Shown here in pieces: positions 1 through 10,630 of a DNA stretch of 64,000 nucleotides. Both the position numbers and the translations under genes were made by a program. Origin of the DNA: Nelumbo lutea. Lineage: Eukaryota; Streptophyta; Magnoliopsida; Proteales; Nelumbonaceae. The stretch's first letter is position 1. Each line of letters starts with the position of its first letter. Where the stretch lies: the NCBI GenBank assembly GCA_022828595.1, contig JAKGHH010000008.1, positions 20,328,378 through 20,392,377 of the forward strand, in the 5' to 3' direction. The notes beneath the pieces are model-generated. The model did no database searches. It saw nothing but the letters and a program-made list of their open reading frames with translations, and was not told the origin of the DNA.

Positions 1-204
1 TTTTCTGTCTTTTTATATAAGATGTGCATGAGGCGTATGCCTCTAGCACGCCTCGTGAGAAAAGCACCTGAGGCTTACGCCTCTTGCACCTGAGGCTTAC
101 GCCTTAGAGGTGTAAGCGCCTCTAGCATACGCCTCAGGGCGTTTTGGGAGCGCCTCACCTGGAGGCACACCTCTAGGCATATGCCTTCCACGCCTTTTAA
201 AACA
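1..204. repeat. GCCTC/AGGCG-rich foldback-like repeat, truncated by window edge
   Basis: The stretch is built from degenerate copies of an AGGCG/CGCCT motif in both orientations and ends in a TTTTAAAACACTG-like terminus at about 190-204. That terminus resembles the ends of the foldback element at 21631-21904. It abuts the 3' tail of an RTE LINE. I infer the right part of a MITE-like element whose left end lies outside the window. No coding content. Confidence 0.45.
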
Positions 205-700
205 CTGATCCCAACTATATGGGGTCGGCCACATGAATCATGTTTTGCCAATCTGTTCTATTTAAAGCCATATCCACTATTAAATTAAATTATAATTATC
301 AAAAAGAATATCCACTATTAAATTCTTGGTGCTTAAATCATTTCTTACTACTTCTACTCATGTCCTTTTTGGTCTACCCCTAGCTCTTCTATGTCATTCA
401 ACTTGTAACAAATCACTTATTCTAACTAGAGCTGTTGGTGGTCTTCTATGCACATGACTAAACCAATTTAGTCTCTCTCTCATTTTATCACTTATTGGAG
501 CTGCTCCTAGGTTTCTATGGATGGATTCATTCCTGATCCTTTCATTTCTAGTTTTTCCACTCATCTATCTTAGCATTTGCATTTATGCCATACTCATTTT
601 CTGAACATGTTGTTTCTTGACTGCCCAACACTTTGCTCCACACAACATAGTTGGTCTTACAACTATTTATCAAAATTTCCTTTTAATCTATGTGGTATTC
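205..700 (-). mobile_element. RTE-type LINE, 3' fragment (end of reverse transcriptase ORF plus tail)
   Basis: Reverse-complement translation gives the C-terminal part of plant RTE-clade LINE ORFs: an MLCGAKCWAVKKQH-like block, then MLRWMSGKTRNERIRNE, then RLNWFSHVHRRPPTALVR and RRARGRPKRT, with in-frame stops. The noncoding tail carries the CCCCATATAGTTGGGAT 3'-end motif typical of this clade. The fragment is 5'-truncated and dead. A plus-strand relative lies at 10305-10565. Confidence 0.75.
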
Positions 701-949
701 TCCTATCACATAAAAGCCTGCTGCACCCACCGTTTTTATAATAATAAAAATATTAAATGGATAATGTGATTTAATTCTAATTATTTATTAGAACCAAAAG
801 AGATGCATACATGGTATTATTTCATACTAATAAAATATTAAAATGTTAAAATGTTCCGGGCTACTCTATAATCTTTTTTGTCTTTGTTGAAAGTGTTAAA
901 ATAATTGATTTTATGTTTGTTAGGGTCTGTTTGGCTGATTAAAGCCTTT
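701..949. other. AT-rich sequence, possibly including the start of the split copia-2 LTR
   Basis: No ORF or RNA gene seen. A TGTTAGGGTCTG sequence near 918 could be the TG-start of the LTR that resumes at 6876 on the other side of the copia-1 insertion. This is inference from position only. Confidence 0.3.
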
Positions 950-954
950 TTTAT

Positions 955-1328
955 AGTAGAAGATCAAGACTGTAATCAGTCTTGAATCCTAAAAGGTTTT
1001 AGGTTTGTAGAACAGAAAAGAAGATGAGAGAAAAGGGAGAGAATAGAAGAGAAGCAAGAGAACACAAGTTGCTGAAAGGAGGGACAGATTCTTGACAGAT
1101 CTGCCGCCGTCACTCTCTTAATATATATAGGTTTATGTTTAGTACATGATGAAAGGACACATCTGCCCTTGGTACTTACATAATAAAGAAAGTAAATAAA
1201 ACTGAAATAAACAACAGCTGAATTAGCAAACTGACTCAAACTGACACTACTATAACTGAAACAAATACTGCTGTTCTACGAACACGGTGGGGACCACTGC
1301 AGTGGGGCCCACATCAGTGTTCTCTACA
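955..1328 (-). repeat. 3' LTR of copia-1
   Basis: 374 bp, nearly identical to 6512-6875 except for a 10-bp insertion near 1233 and a few substitutions. On the minus strand it begins TGTAGAGAACACTG. The stop codon of the pol frame (1324-1326) lies just inside it. Confidence 0.93.
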
Positions 1329-3021
1329 CTCCCCCCTCAAGTTGGGAGTAGATATCTATCATGCCCAACTTGGATAGGTCTATCTCTAACTTCTTCCTCG
1401 GTACAACCTTGGTGAGGATATCCGCGAGCTGCATATTGGATATGATGTACGGAAGACACACTTCTTGTGATATAACTCTTTCTCGCACAAAATGTCGATC
1501 AACTTCGATATGTTTAGTTCTGTCATGCTGCACTGGGTTGTGGGCTATATTAATAGCTGCCTGATTATCACAATACAACATTAAGGGCTTTTCATAGTCA
1601 ATACCCAACTCTTCAAGTAGTGACCTCAGCCATAAGATTTCAGCCACTCCATTAGCCATTGACCTGTATTCTGCTTCAGCACTGGAGCGGGAAACAACAC
1701 TCTGCTTCTTACTCCTTCAAGAGACAAGGTTACCTCCCACAAGGGCACAATATCCAGAGGTAGACCTTTTGTCATCAACACTTCCAGCCCAATCGACATC
1801 TGTATAGACTTCCACCCTCATATGATTATTGTTCTTGAGTAATATACCTCTACCCGGGTATCTCTTCAAGTATGCTAATATTCGTTCTGCCACAAGAAGA
1901 TGAGAAGTTCTAGGGGAGTGCATGTACTGGCTGACAACACTAACTGCATAGCTGATATCCGGTCGAGTGAGACAGAGATATAGAAGCTTTCCAACCAACC
2001 GTTGGAACATAACTTTGTCCTCAAGAGGGTCCTCACCCTCTGCACTAATCTTGTGATTTTGTTCGATGGGTGTATCGGCCGGCTTAACACCCAGCTTTCC
2101 AGTTTCCACCAACAGATCTAGAACATATTTTCTCTGAGAGATAAAAATCCCCTGCTTGGATCTAACAACCTCAATACCCAAAAAATACCGTAGTGCACCA
2201 AGATATTTTACCTCAAACTCTTGATGAAGGAGCTGCTTGAGAGACTCAATCTCATGACTGTCATTTCCTGTCACCACAATATCATCTACATATACTGCTA
2301 GTAGTGTCAGAGAGGACTCCATCCTTTTGATGAATAGTGTATGATCTGACTGGGCCTGTACATAACCAAACCTTCCAAGGGCTAATCTGAACCTATCAAA
2401 CCAGGCTCTAGGTGACTGCTTCAAACCATACAATGCCTTGTTCAGTCGGCAAACCTTCTTACCTGTCTCTGTATCATAGAATCCAGGAGGCAACTGCATG
2501 TAAACCTCTTCTTGTAAGTCTCCATTCAGAAAGGCATTTTTAACATCCATCTGAAACAGGGGCCAAGAATGATTTGCTGCAAGGGATAACAAAACTCGAA
2601 TGGTGGTCATCTTGGCTACTGGGGCAAAGGTCTCCAAGTAGTCTATACCATAAGTCTGAGTGAATCCCTTTGCAACCAGTCGGGCTTTGTATCTTTCAAT
2701 AGAGCCATCAGCATTATGCTTCACAGTGAATACCCATCTGCATCCCACCGGTTTCTTTCCTTTTGGTGGGTCAACCAGTGTCCAGGTATTATTCTTCAAC
2801 AGGGCATCCATTTCGACTTGCATTGCATCTTTCCATTCTGGAACCGATAAGGCTTCTTGCACTGTTCTTGGAATAGGGACATCGGCAATAGAAGTGAGAT
2901 AGGACCGGTAAGATGGTGATAGACGATCATAGGATAGGAACTGTGAGATGTTGTGAGCTGTAGAAGTGGTGCAATGTCGTTTCCCTTTGCGAATGGCAAT
3001 AGGGAGATCAAGGTCATCCAC
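1327..3021 (-). pseudogene. copia-1 reverse transcriptase and RNase H, one in-frame stop
   Basis: This segment encodes the copia RT and RNase H. Visible are the FLNGDLQEEVYMQLPPGF block, the YVDDIVVTG catalytic motif, the KYLGALRYFLGIEV block and RNase H motifs VEVYTDVDWAG, STSGYC, YCDNQAAINIAHNP and a terminal LADILTK. One in-frame TGA at 1717-1719 falls where the related copy at 9160 has Trp (TWRSKK), splitting the RNase H. The frame differs from the upstream integrase frame, so a frameshift lies between about 3021 and 3280. The family normally makes one continuous Gag-Pol polyprotein of about 1,300-1,400 residues, so this copy cannot make an intact enzyme. Confidence 0.92.
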
Positions 3022-3179
3022 AGGAGGGGAAGTGGCAACAGCGAGAGGTATCTCAGTAGGCTCTGGATCTGGAGCCGCAGGAGGAGCTGGATCTGGCCGG
3101 GACTGCCGAAGACTAGGATCAACCTGCCTGCTCGCCTGTGATAGACTCTCAACTCCGACTCCCTCTGACCACCCTCACC

Positions 3180-3320
3180 ACTACAACCTTCATTACCCAG
3201 TGGAATAGGTAAAGGAACAGCCCCACTTCCACTCTCACTGTTCAAAACAGCCCCACTTCCACTCTCACTACTCTCCCCCTAAGGAAAGAAACTCAAAACA
3301 GCCCCACTTTTACTGCTCTC
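3180..3320. repeat. Short tandem duplication in the integrase-RT linker of copia-1
   Basis: A unit containing ACAGCCCCACTTCCACTCTC occurs twice in a row, with a third diverged copy near 3298. It lies in the variable linker between integrase and RT where the reading frame changes, so slippage here may have caused the frame break. Confidence 0.7.
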
Positions 3321-4991
3321 CCCCTGAGGAGAAACCCTAGGATAGTAGGGTGTCTCCGCAAAGAAGGTGACATCCATAGAGACAAACCGTTTCCCTGAAA
3401 CCGGATCATAGCAGTAATAACCCTTTTGAATTTGTGCATAACCAAGGAAAATGCATTTGGAGGCCTTAGGGTCAAACTTGGAATGATGAGGCCCGAGAAG
3501 CTGGACGAAACAGGTACAACCAAAGGTTTTAAGGGGAACAATGAACAACTCCTTGTCTGGGTAAAGAAGGGAAAAGGGGGTTCTCATATCAAGGACCCGA
3601 GAAGGAACTCGATTAATGAGATAAACTGCCGTGAGGATAGCATCACCCCAGAAGCGAATAGGTACATTGGAGGTAAACATAATGCTTCTAGCCACCTCCA
3701 AGATATGCCTATTCTTCCTTTCGGCAACGCCGTTTTGCTGTGGTGTATAAGGGCAAGTGCTCTGGTGAATAACTCCATGGCTACGAAGGTAGGAGGTCAA
3801 TGGTTGAGCAAAGTATTCCTTTGCATTATCAGATCTGAGGACTTTGATTTTAGTTCCAAACTGAGTGAGAATCATCTGATGGAAGTTTTGGGTCAGAGCA
3901 GGAACCTCATTCCGAGAATGCATAACCCAAGAAAACCGGGTATGGTCATCAACAAACAGTAGAAAATATCTGTACCCACCCATAGAAGAGATATGATATG
4001 GCCCCCAAACATCAGTATGCACAATATCAAAAGGGAAATTACTCCTTTTATTACTCAAAGAATAAGAGGTTCTACAATGTTTGGCAAGCTCACAACTCTG
4101 ACACCTCAACTCTGATAGCTCTACAGACTCAAATAAAGCAGGAAACAGACTCTTCAAAGACTTAAAAGACAAATGACCTAATCGGTTATGCCAAAGCATA
4201 ACCGAACTCACAAACTGGGAAACAAAAGACTTCTTATCCACTGACTCTTCCCGTCGGGTACTCTCCCCAAGCAGATAGATCCCGTTCGTCTCACGGCCAG
4301 TTCCAATCACCTTCCTCGTCTCCAAATCCTGAAAAGCACATCGGTCAGGGAAAAAGGTTACTGAACAGTTCATGTGTTTGGTAATACTACTAATTGAAAG
4401 GAGGTCGGTATCAAGCTTAGGAACATGCAAAATAGAAGATAAAGAGATAGTGTTCGATAACTTGATCTCCCCCTTGCCCGAAATGGGAACAAGAGAGCCA
4501 TCAGCAGTGGATACTCTATCTCGGCCAGAGGACAAGTGATAAGAAGTAAACAAAGATGGCAAGCTAGTCATATGGTCAGATGCACCTAAATCTATTACCC
4601 AGCAGTGATCAGTATTACCTGGAGTTGAAGCATGGTAAGCTGAGGCTCGAGTACCTGAATGTGCAAATGCAGATGTAGCAGGAGCTGATGGGGACTGGGA
4701 TGGCTGAGCTGAACTTCCAACTTCCTTTTCCAACTGTATGAGGGCAGCCCGAACAACAGCTAAAGTCTCCAGGGATGTACCTGATGAGGATGTTGAATCA
4801 GTGTTCACTGCCATATGAGCATTATCCTTCTTATTTCTCAGTTTTGCTGGGACCAAGTGAGGATGTAGCTTCCAACAAGTATCTTTTGTGTGCTTGGGTT
4901 TCTTGCAATGATCACATATCAGATCCCGTTTATCTTCCTTCTTCCGGTCCCTTTCTGAGTCACCCCCTGACTTGGGTTTAATAGCTGTCAA
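3279..4991 (-). pseudogene. copia-1 zinc knuckle, protease and integrase
   Basis: A 570-codon open segment. Near its start is the CCHC knuckle CDHCKKPKHTKDTC. The protease follows, but the usual DSGAS active-site motif reads DLGAS, replacing the conserved Ser. The integrase has the HHCC site (WHNRLGHLS...CQSCELAKH) and a complete catalytic triad: D in HTDVWGP, D in LRSDNAKEYF, E in NGVAERKNRHI. It is in the same frame as the gag pieces and separated from them only by stop codons. It ends at a stop in the duplicated linker before RT. The gene is non-functional as a polyprotein. Confidence 0.92.
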
Positions 4992-5006
4992 GACTGGGAA
5001 AGAAGG

Positions 5007-5684
5007 CTAAGGCTGCATCATAACTTTCCTCCTGGTCTCTTCACTATGCACCAAGGAGTATGCTTGAGAAAGGGTCACACTATCTCTTGTCAATATCTGT
5101 TGTCGCACAATGTCATATTCTGAATTCAAACCAGCCAGAAACTCAAATACCCTATTTGTCTCAACTTGTTTTCTGTGAGTCTGTGCATCTTTGGGACTCT
5201 CCCACTCAAGGGTCTCTAGATGGTCAATCTCATGCCACAAGGATTTCAAGGTAGAGAAGTAGACAGAAACTGGCTTCTCTCCTTGTTTAAGGCTGTTCAC
5301 CTCACACTTCAATTCATAGGCTCTGGCAACATTGAGGGGTTGGGAATAGGTTTCTTTCACAACATCCCATATTTCTTTGGCTGTCTTTACCTACAAGTAA
5401 TTTCGGCTGATATGTGGCTGCATGGAATTACACAGCCATGCCATAACTAAATAGTTCTCTTGAACCCACTTGGTGTATATTGGGTCCTCCTTGGAAGGTT
5501 CTTTCACATCTCCCAAGAGGTAACCCAGTTTTCCCCTTCCTCCAATAGCCATCATGGTTGATTGTGCCCACTCCAAATAATTTGACCCATCAAATCTCAT
5601 AGTTGTAATCTGAAACCCGGTTTCAGATACATTACCATAACTGTGGTTTCCAAAACTACTATCTCCCTGACCCTTGAACTCCAT
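5007..5684 (-). pseudogene. copia-1 gag, interrupted by two in-frame stops
   Basis: The ATG at 5684-5682 opens a copia Gag with a FDGSNYLEW block and the UBN2-like W....L core. A TAG at 5391-5393 and another at 5007-5009 interrupt the same frame, which otherwise continues into the zinc knuckle. Gag forms the virus-like particle of these elements, so the stops should block particle formation by this copy. Confidence 0.9.
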
Positions 5685-5699
5685 CTTTGATCAAGATTC

Positions 5700-6498
5700 A
5701 GTGGCTACAAACTGTTAGAGCAATTATACCAGAAAACAGAGTCAAGGAAGTAAGTATGAAAGCTGATCCGAAACTGATCTGATCTGAAACTGATCTGATC
5801 TGATCAGAAATACCAACACAAAACCGATCTGAAACTGATCTGAAACTGGTCTGATCCGATCAGGAATACCAACACAAAACTGATCTGAAATCAATCGCCT
5901 ATCAACCTGAGACGCTGTTCTCTGGAACCACTACTGTGGGGCCCACTACTGTGAGAGCAAAAATAGGGTTTCAACTGTTGGTTTGAAGAAAATTAGGGAT
6001 CTGAAATCTCTAAAGTGCTCAGCTGCACTCTCCAAGCAGTCCGCACCAGTAGGACTTGTCGTAGGGCACTGTGAAACCCTAAAAAACTAATCCCCTTTGA
6101 AGAGGAGGGTTCGGCCCAACAATTAAACCCTAGACACAAACTTAATCACAGTTCGGCAAGCCAAACCCTAGAGCAAACTTGAACACAGTTCGGCCCCTCT
6201 TTCTAGATAGGTCCAACCTATCTTGGCTGATTGCAATCTCTAAAAATCAGTAAAGAAACAAACTTACTTATTGATTACTTGCCTTCCGTGTATTGTCTTC
6301 TAGGGTTACCTGAACCCTAACCTTCGCTGCCTCTTCCTGATTACCAACTCTCTGCAGGCTGCGGCAAGTCTTCAACTGCTGCGAACCTCTCCTGGTAATC
6401 TCCAAGATTCAGCCGCCGAAAAACTTCTTCAAGGCTTCCAGCCCTAGCTAGTTCTCATGTGATCGGCTGGACTAGATACACATGAGAAGCCCTAGATA
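5700..6498 (-). other. Leader of copia-1 between primer site and gag
   Basis: Non-coding. At 5755-5895 a CTGATCTGAAA-type motif repeats about ten times in imperfect tandem. The rest holds stop-rich sequence with no recognised gene. Confidence 0.6.
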
Positions 6499-6511
6499 GG
6501 CTCTGATACCA

Positions 6512-6875
6512 AGTAGAAGATCAAGACTGTAATCAGTCTTGAATCCTAAAAGGTCTTAGGTTTGTAAAACAGAAAAGAAGATGAGAGAAAAGGGAGAGAA
6601 TAGAAGAGAAGCAAGAGAACACAAGTTGCTGAAAGGAGGGACAGATTCTTGACAGATCTGCCGCCGTCACTCTCTTAATATTTATAGGTTTATGTTTAGT
6701 ACATGATGAAAGGACACATCTGCCCTTGGTACTTACATAATAAAGAAAGTAAATAAAACTGAAATAAATAACAGCTGAATTAGCAAACTGACACTACTAT
6801 AACTGAAACAAATACTGCTGTCCTACGAACACTGTGGGGACCACTGCAGTGGGGCCCACATCAGTGTTCTCTACA
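6512..6875 (-). repeat. 5' LTR of copia-1, with TATA box
   Basis: 364 bp. On the minus strand it carries TATAAATA (plus 6679-6686), the likely promoter of the element. Here the paired LTR at about 1119-1127 reads TATATATA. It is directly followed by the tRNA primer site at 6499-6511. Confidence 0.92.
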
Positions 6876-7089
6876 TTTATTTTAATCTATTATTGTACTA
6901 TCACATAGTAGAGGGACAAGGGTCATTTCCCTTCTTATTTTTTCACCCTATATATTATAATGAAGCTGGAGCCGCCAGCACTGTTCCATTGCCTCAACAC
7001 TTCTTCCTTCCTTCTTCTCTTCTCTTCTCTCCTCTTCTATTCTCTTCTCTTCTCTTTGCTGTAACCTTCAATCAAATTTACTGTCAAGA

Positions 7090-7101
7090 TGGTATCAGAG
7101 C
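7090..7101 (+). other. tRNA primer binding site of copia-2
   Basis: TGGTATCAGAGC, complementary to the 3' end of initiator Met tRNA, three bases downstream of the LTR end CA (7085-7086). It is a priming site, not a tRNA gene. Confidence 0.9.
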
Positions 7102-7596
7102 ATGGCCATTGAATCTGGGCGATCAAGTGTCTTCTCCAAGCTGCTGAATCTGGGTGGAACAAAGGAGTACATTTGAGTTGTTCGAATCAGACTTGCAACT
7201 GGTACTGCCCCATTTTTTTCTTTTCTTTTCTTTTCTTCTCTTCCCTTGGTCTTGTACCAAGAGGAAAACGAATTGACCTGAACCACTGAATGTTGGCACA
7301 CCCTTGTGAGGTTTTTCCTCTATTTGTTTTGGATCGCGTGATCCTGTACCTGTGAAAGGCTGTTGTAGGTCACGCATGACTTGCTTTCTCTACTTGTTGG
7401 CTTGATGCCTTGTGTGTGAGGATCTCCCCTTGTGATTATTGCTTGTAGACCTGCTGAGAAAACTAGTAGGCTGGGACTGCTACTCTGTACAGGTCTGAAA
7501 ATGAGATCTGTCATCTTGTTTATTCTGGAAATTGGTGCTGGTCTTGTGCTCAGATTAAGTCCAAAAGATGCAGTGTGGGTGGGCTAATCACTTGTT

Positions 7597-8466
7597 GTGT
7601 GTGGAGTTTTTTGTTCTGATATAAGGAGGGATCCTAAGTTGAAGTTTTTGATAAAAAAATATGTGTTGACCATGTCTTCTGAGAATTCTGCTACTTCAAG
7701 GAATTTTGGAAATCAAAATGAGGTAAGTGGGGGAATGGATACGAGTTTCCCCATGGTTTTTGTTCCCTTTGATGGTCTGAATTACCTTGAATGGTCGAGG
7801 GGAATAAAACTCTACATCACTACTAGGGGAAAAGTAAGATACATCAATGGGAAAGTGAAGGAACCGAAGAGCGGAAGTGCTGAATATAATAGATGGAACC
7901 AAGAAAATAGTATGGTGATGTTTTGGCTCTTGGTTTCCATGCTGCCACAGGTGAGAAAAACTTTTATGTGGGCTGAAACTGCTTGTGAAATATGGGAACA
8001 AACGAAGTCCACCTATTCAGAGCAGAGACACTATGCCAAGATATACCAACTGCAAGCTGAATCGTCCACTTGTAAGCAGGGAGAAAGGAGTCTCTCGGTG
8101 TACTATTCGGATCTGACATCGATATGGAAAGAACTTGATCACTATCAAAATGTTAACTGAAAGTGTGATGAGGATGCAAATGCATACAAATCACTTGTAT
8201 CTCAGCAATGGGTATTTGCTTTCCTCTTGGGGCTGAAGCCTTCATATGAGTCCATTAGGGTGCAGATCTTGGGAAGTAAAGACTTGCCATCAGTTCAGGA
8301 GGTTTATGCCTTGGTTCAGTTAGAAGAAAGTAGAAGAAATGTGATGAATTCTACAGAGGGGGAGCCAATTGCTCTAGCTGTCCGGGGAAGTTCAGATACT
8401 AATGTTGGAGGTGGTTCTAAGAAGGGTGACTCTCAGAAGAGAACAGATGATAAGAATAAGCTTTGA
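7597..8466 (+). pseudogene. copia-2 gag remnant
   Basis: The best start is the ATG at about 7672 (MSSENSATSR). The protein shows VPFDGLNYLEWSRGIKLYI and WNQENSMVMFWLL, matching copia Gag. A TGA at 8158-8160 interrupts it, and the same frame continues (LLGLKPSYESIRVQ) to 8466. Just downstream a decayed zinc knuckle (CTHC...KARHTRDTCWDLHG) is visible with stops. Non-functional. Confidence 0.85.
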
Positions 8467-8730
8467 TGCACTCACTGCTAGAAGGCAAGACACACTAGAG
8501 ATACCTGTTGGGATCTCCATGGAAAACCTAAATGGACACAGGATTTGGGTAAGAAGTCAACAACTGATCAGGGCAAGAAACCAAGTCAGCAGAATTAGAA
8601 AAGGTATAACTCAGCTAATATGGCATCTCAAGAGGCTGGTCCCATGGTAACTCAGGAAAGGCATCCCAGTTCTAACCCCAAGGAAGAGATCATCAACTTC
8701 TTTCATGACCATTTGGAGTTATATGGTTGG

Positions 8731-9300
8731 ACTCTTTGTTTCCCAATGGAAATATGTACTAGATCTACTAGAAGATACATGCAAACTGGGGGTGAGACCA
8801 ATTGACTCACCAATTGAACCTAACCATCATTTGGGAGACGGTCAGGGAGAGTTCTTGAAAGATGTGAAGAAGTTTCAGAAACTTGTAGGAAGACTCTTGT
8901 ATTTGTCTATGACCAGGCTTGATATTGTTTATGCAGTGGGTGTCCTTAGTTAGTTCATGCACAGTCCTAAGACAACTCACCTTGAAGCTACAGAGAGGAT
9001 CCTCAGATACCTCAAGAAGTTTCCTGGAGCTGGTTTGCTGTTCCAGAAACATGGACATTTAAAGGTGGAGGTATATACTGATGCTGATTGGGCAGGGGCA
9101 GTTGATGACCGAAAATCTACCAGTGGATATTGTGCCTTTGTAGGGGGAAACCTAGTCACATGGAGAAGTAAGAAGCAAAGTGTGGTGGCTAGGTTTAGTC
9201 TTGAAGCAGAATACAAAGCTATGTCTCATGAAGTTGCTGAAATCACGTGGATAAGAAATCTGTTAGGAGAATGGCGACAATAAGGCTGCTATCAACATTG
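8731..9300 (+). pseudogene. copia-2 RT end and RNase H remnant
   Basis: Starts abruptly with VGLFVSQWKYVLDLLEDTCKLGV and runs through LVGRLLYLSMTRLDIVYAV, a stop at about 8953, VEVYTDADWAGAVDDRKSTSGYCAFV and EAEYKAMSHEVAEI. The preceding sequence is gag, so integrase and the RT catalytic core are missing. It retains the Trp codon (TWRSKK) lost in copia-1. Confidence 0.88.
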
Positions 9301-9410
9301 CAGCTAATCCAGTCCTCCATGATAGGACGAAACACATCGAAGTGGACAAGCATTTTATTAGAGAGAAACTTGTAAGTGGAGAGAAACACATTGTGTGATG
9401 GTTTGGAATA

Positions 9411-10304
9411 AGACGATAGTCTAGAATGGTGTAACAATGCTTCTTTTGTCATTTCACAAAATATTAGTGCATATTTCTACATATTTCACAATATTTCTAC
9501 AATGTATATACTTTTTACAATATTTCCATATGACATATCCAACAAAGGTCCTATATTTGGGTGACTGAAATTTCCATCAGCATCAACATTTTAAACCTTG
9601 ATATTCATAATATTTCTCTTTTCCTTCCTGTATGTCCATGATAGCATGACCACCACTATCTGACAAGGGGTCATTTCATACCTGTAAGTGGTCTATTGAC
9701 AAGCTCCCATTTCCATTGAAAAACAAAATGAGACCAGCCTGCAAGATGATATTTTGTTCTACCATCTGGACCAGTGTCTTGCTGCCTTTGCCAATTCCCC
9801 AAGGTTGTGCACCTCTCCACTGTTATAGGCTAAAATCTTGCTAAGTTTGATCTTGCGTTCTATGTTTTGAGTCAAAACAGAAGCATACAGATTAGGTACT
9901 TAAGTTGTACAAGATGTATCATTTAAAAGAAATTAGTCATGTCAAAATTGCAGATGAGTGATAAATAGTCTCTGTCATGGTCTCTGAAATAGTTTGGTAC
10001 TATCCATGCATTTAATCATCTAGATAAAGTACCAAAACCAACAGGTTTGAATTGAGTTACCTGATAGAATTCTAGAAGCCTTAAGCTTTTAATAGGGATA
10101 CATACTGGATACTACTAATCGATTTGTTTCCTTTATTTTACTATTTATCTCTAATCATAATCTGGAAAACTTTGCTATTGATGGCAAAGTTCATTTCTTA
10201 TTATCTGATTGTGGATTTTTTTTGAATCAGTAAAGCATACCTAAATATTTAGCTTTAACTTGATCTGTCTCTATTTCCAAGAAACTGATGCAATATTAAA
10301 ATGA
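9411..10304. other. Intron or intergenic AT-rich sequence
   Basis: No exon, RNA or clear repeat recognised between the copia-2 remnant and the RTE tail. I looked for BAG6/CIP73 5' exons (ubiquitin-like domain) here and found none. Confidence 0.5.
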
Positions 10305-10565
10305 CTAAATGAGAGAAAATAGACTGAAATGGTTTTGTCACATGCATAGAAGTCTGTCTACGGCACCTGAGAAGTGATCTGTTGCAAGTTGTAGGGGCAA
10401 GAAGAGCTAGGGGCAGGTTGGAAAGGTCTTGGGTGGAAGTAGTATGAAATGATTTAAACTCCCATAATTTAATGATGGATTTGGCACTGAATAGAATGGA
10501 ATGGTAAAACAGGATTCATGTATCCAACCCCATATGTTTGGGACAGGGCTTAGATGGTAATGATG
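10305..10565 (+). mobile_element. RTE-type LINE, 3' tail fragment
   Basis: Translation gives NRLKWFCHMHRSLSTAPEK and related blocks with stops, then the 3'-end motif CCAACCCCATATGTTTGGGA. It is the plus-strand counterpart of the fragment at 205-700 and lies in the intron upstream of the first visible host exon. Confidence 0.75.
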
Positions 10566-10630
10566 AATTTATAATTTTCTGAAGGAATTGAAATAAGCAA
10601 CTTATCCTCTGTCAGCATTTCCATTTGCAG

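Larger units (their letters stand above)
955..6875 (-). mobile_element. Full-length Ty1/copia LTR retrotransposon (copia-1)
   Basis: Two LTRs (955-1328 and 6512-6875) bound an internal region on the minus strand. A 5-bp duplication TTTAT (950-954 and 6876-6880) flanks it. A perfect initiator-Met-tRNA primer site, TGGTATCAGAGCC on the minus strand (6499-6511), directly follows the 5' LTR, and a GAGGGGG polypurine tract lies at about 1329-1340. By my count the LTRs differ at about six positions plus one 10-bp indel, so insertion was fairly recent. Domain order is gag, zinc knuckle, protease, integrase, RT, RNase H, as in copia. Stops in gag and RNase H and a frameshift before RT make it non-autonomous. 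It sits inside the LTR region of a second copia element. Confidence 0.95.
6876..9410 (+). mobile_element. Truncated Ty1/copia element (copia-2), internally deleted
   Basis: LTR sequence ends in ...CTGTCA at 7086, followed by a perfect TGGTATCAGAGC primer site (7090-7101). A gag-like region starts near 7670. The zinc knuckle follows, then sequence jumps at about 8715-8730 straight to the end of RT and RNase H, so integrase and most of RT are deleted. The element fades out at about 9410 without a recognisable 3' LTR. Its 5' LTR was split by the insertion of copia-1. The two are related but clearly different families. Confidence 0.85.

Noticed and set aside
3426..3962. 178-codon plus-strand ORF
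   Set aside because: Lies antisense to the copia integrase, whose domain motifs are clear on the other strand.
7090..7101. TGGTATCAGAGC as a possible tRNA gene end
   Set aside because: Only the 12-base primer complement is present; no cloverleaf around it.
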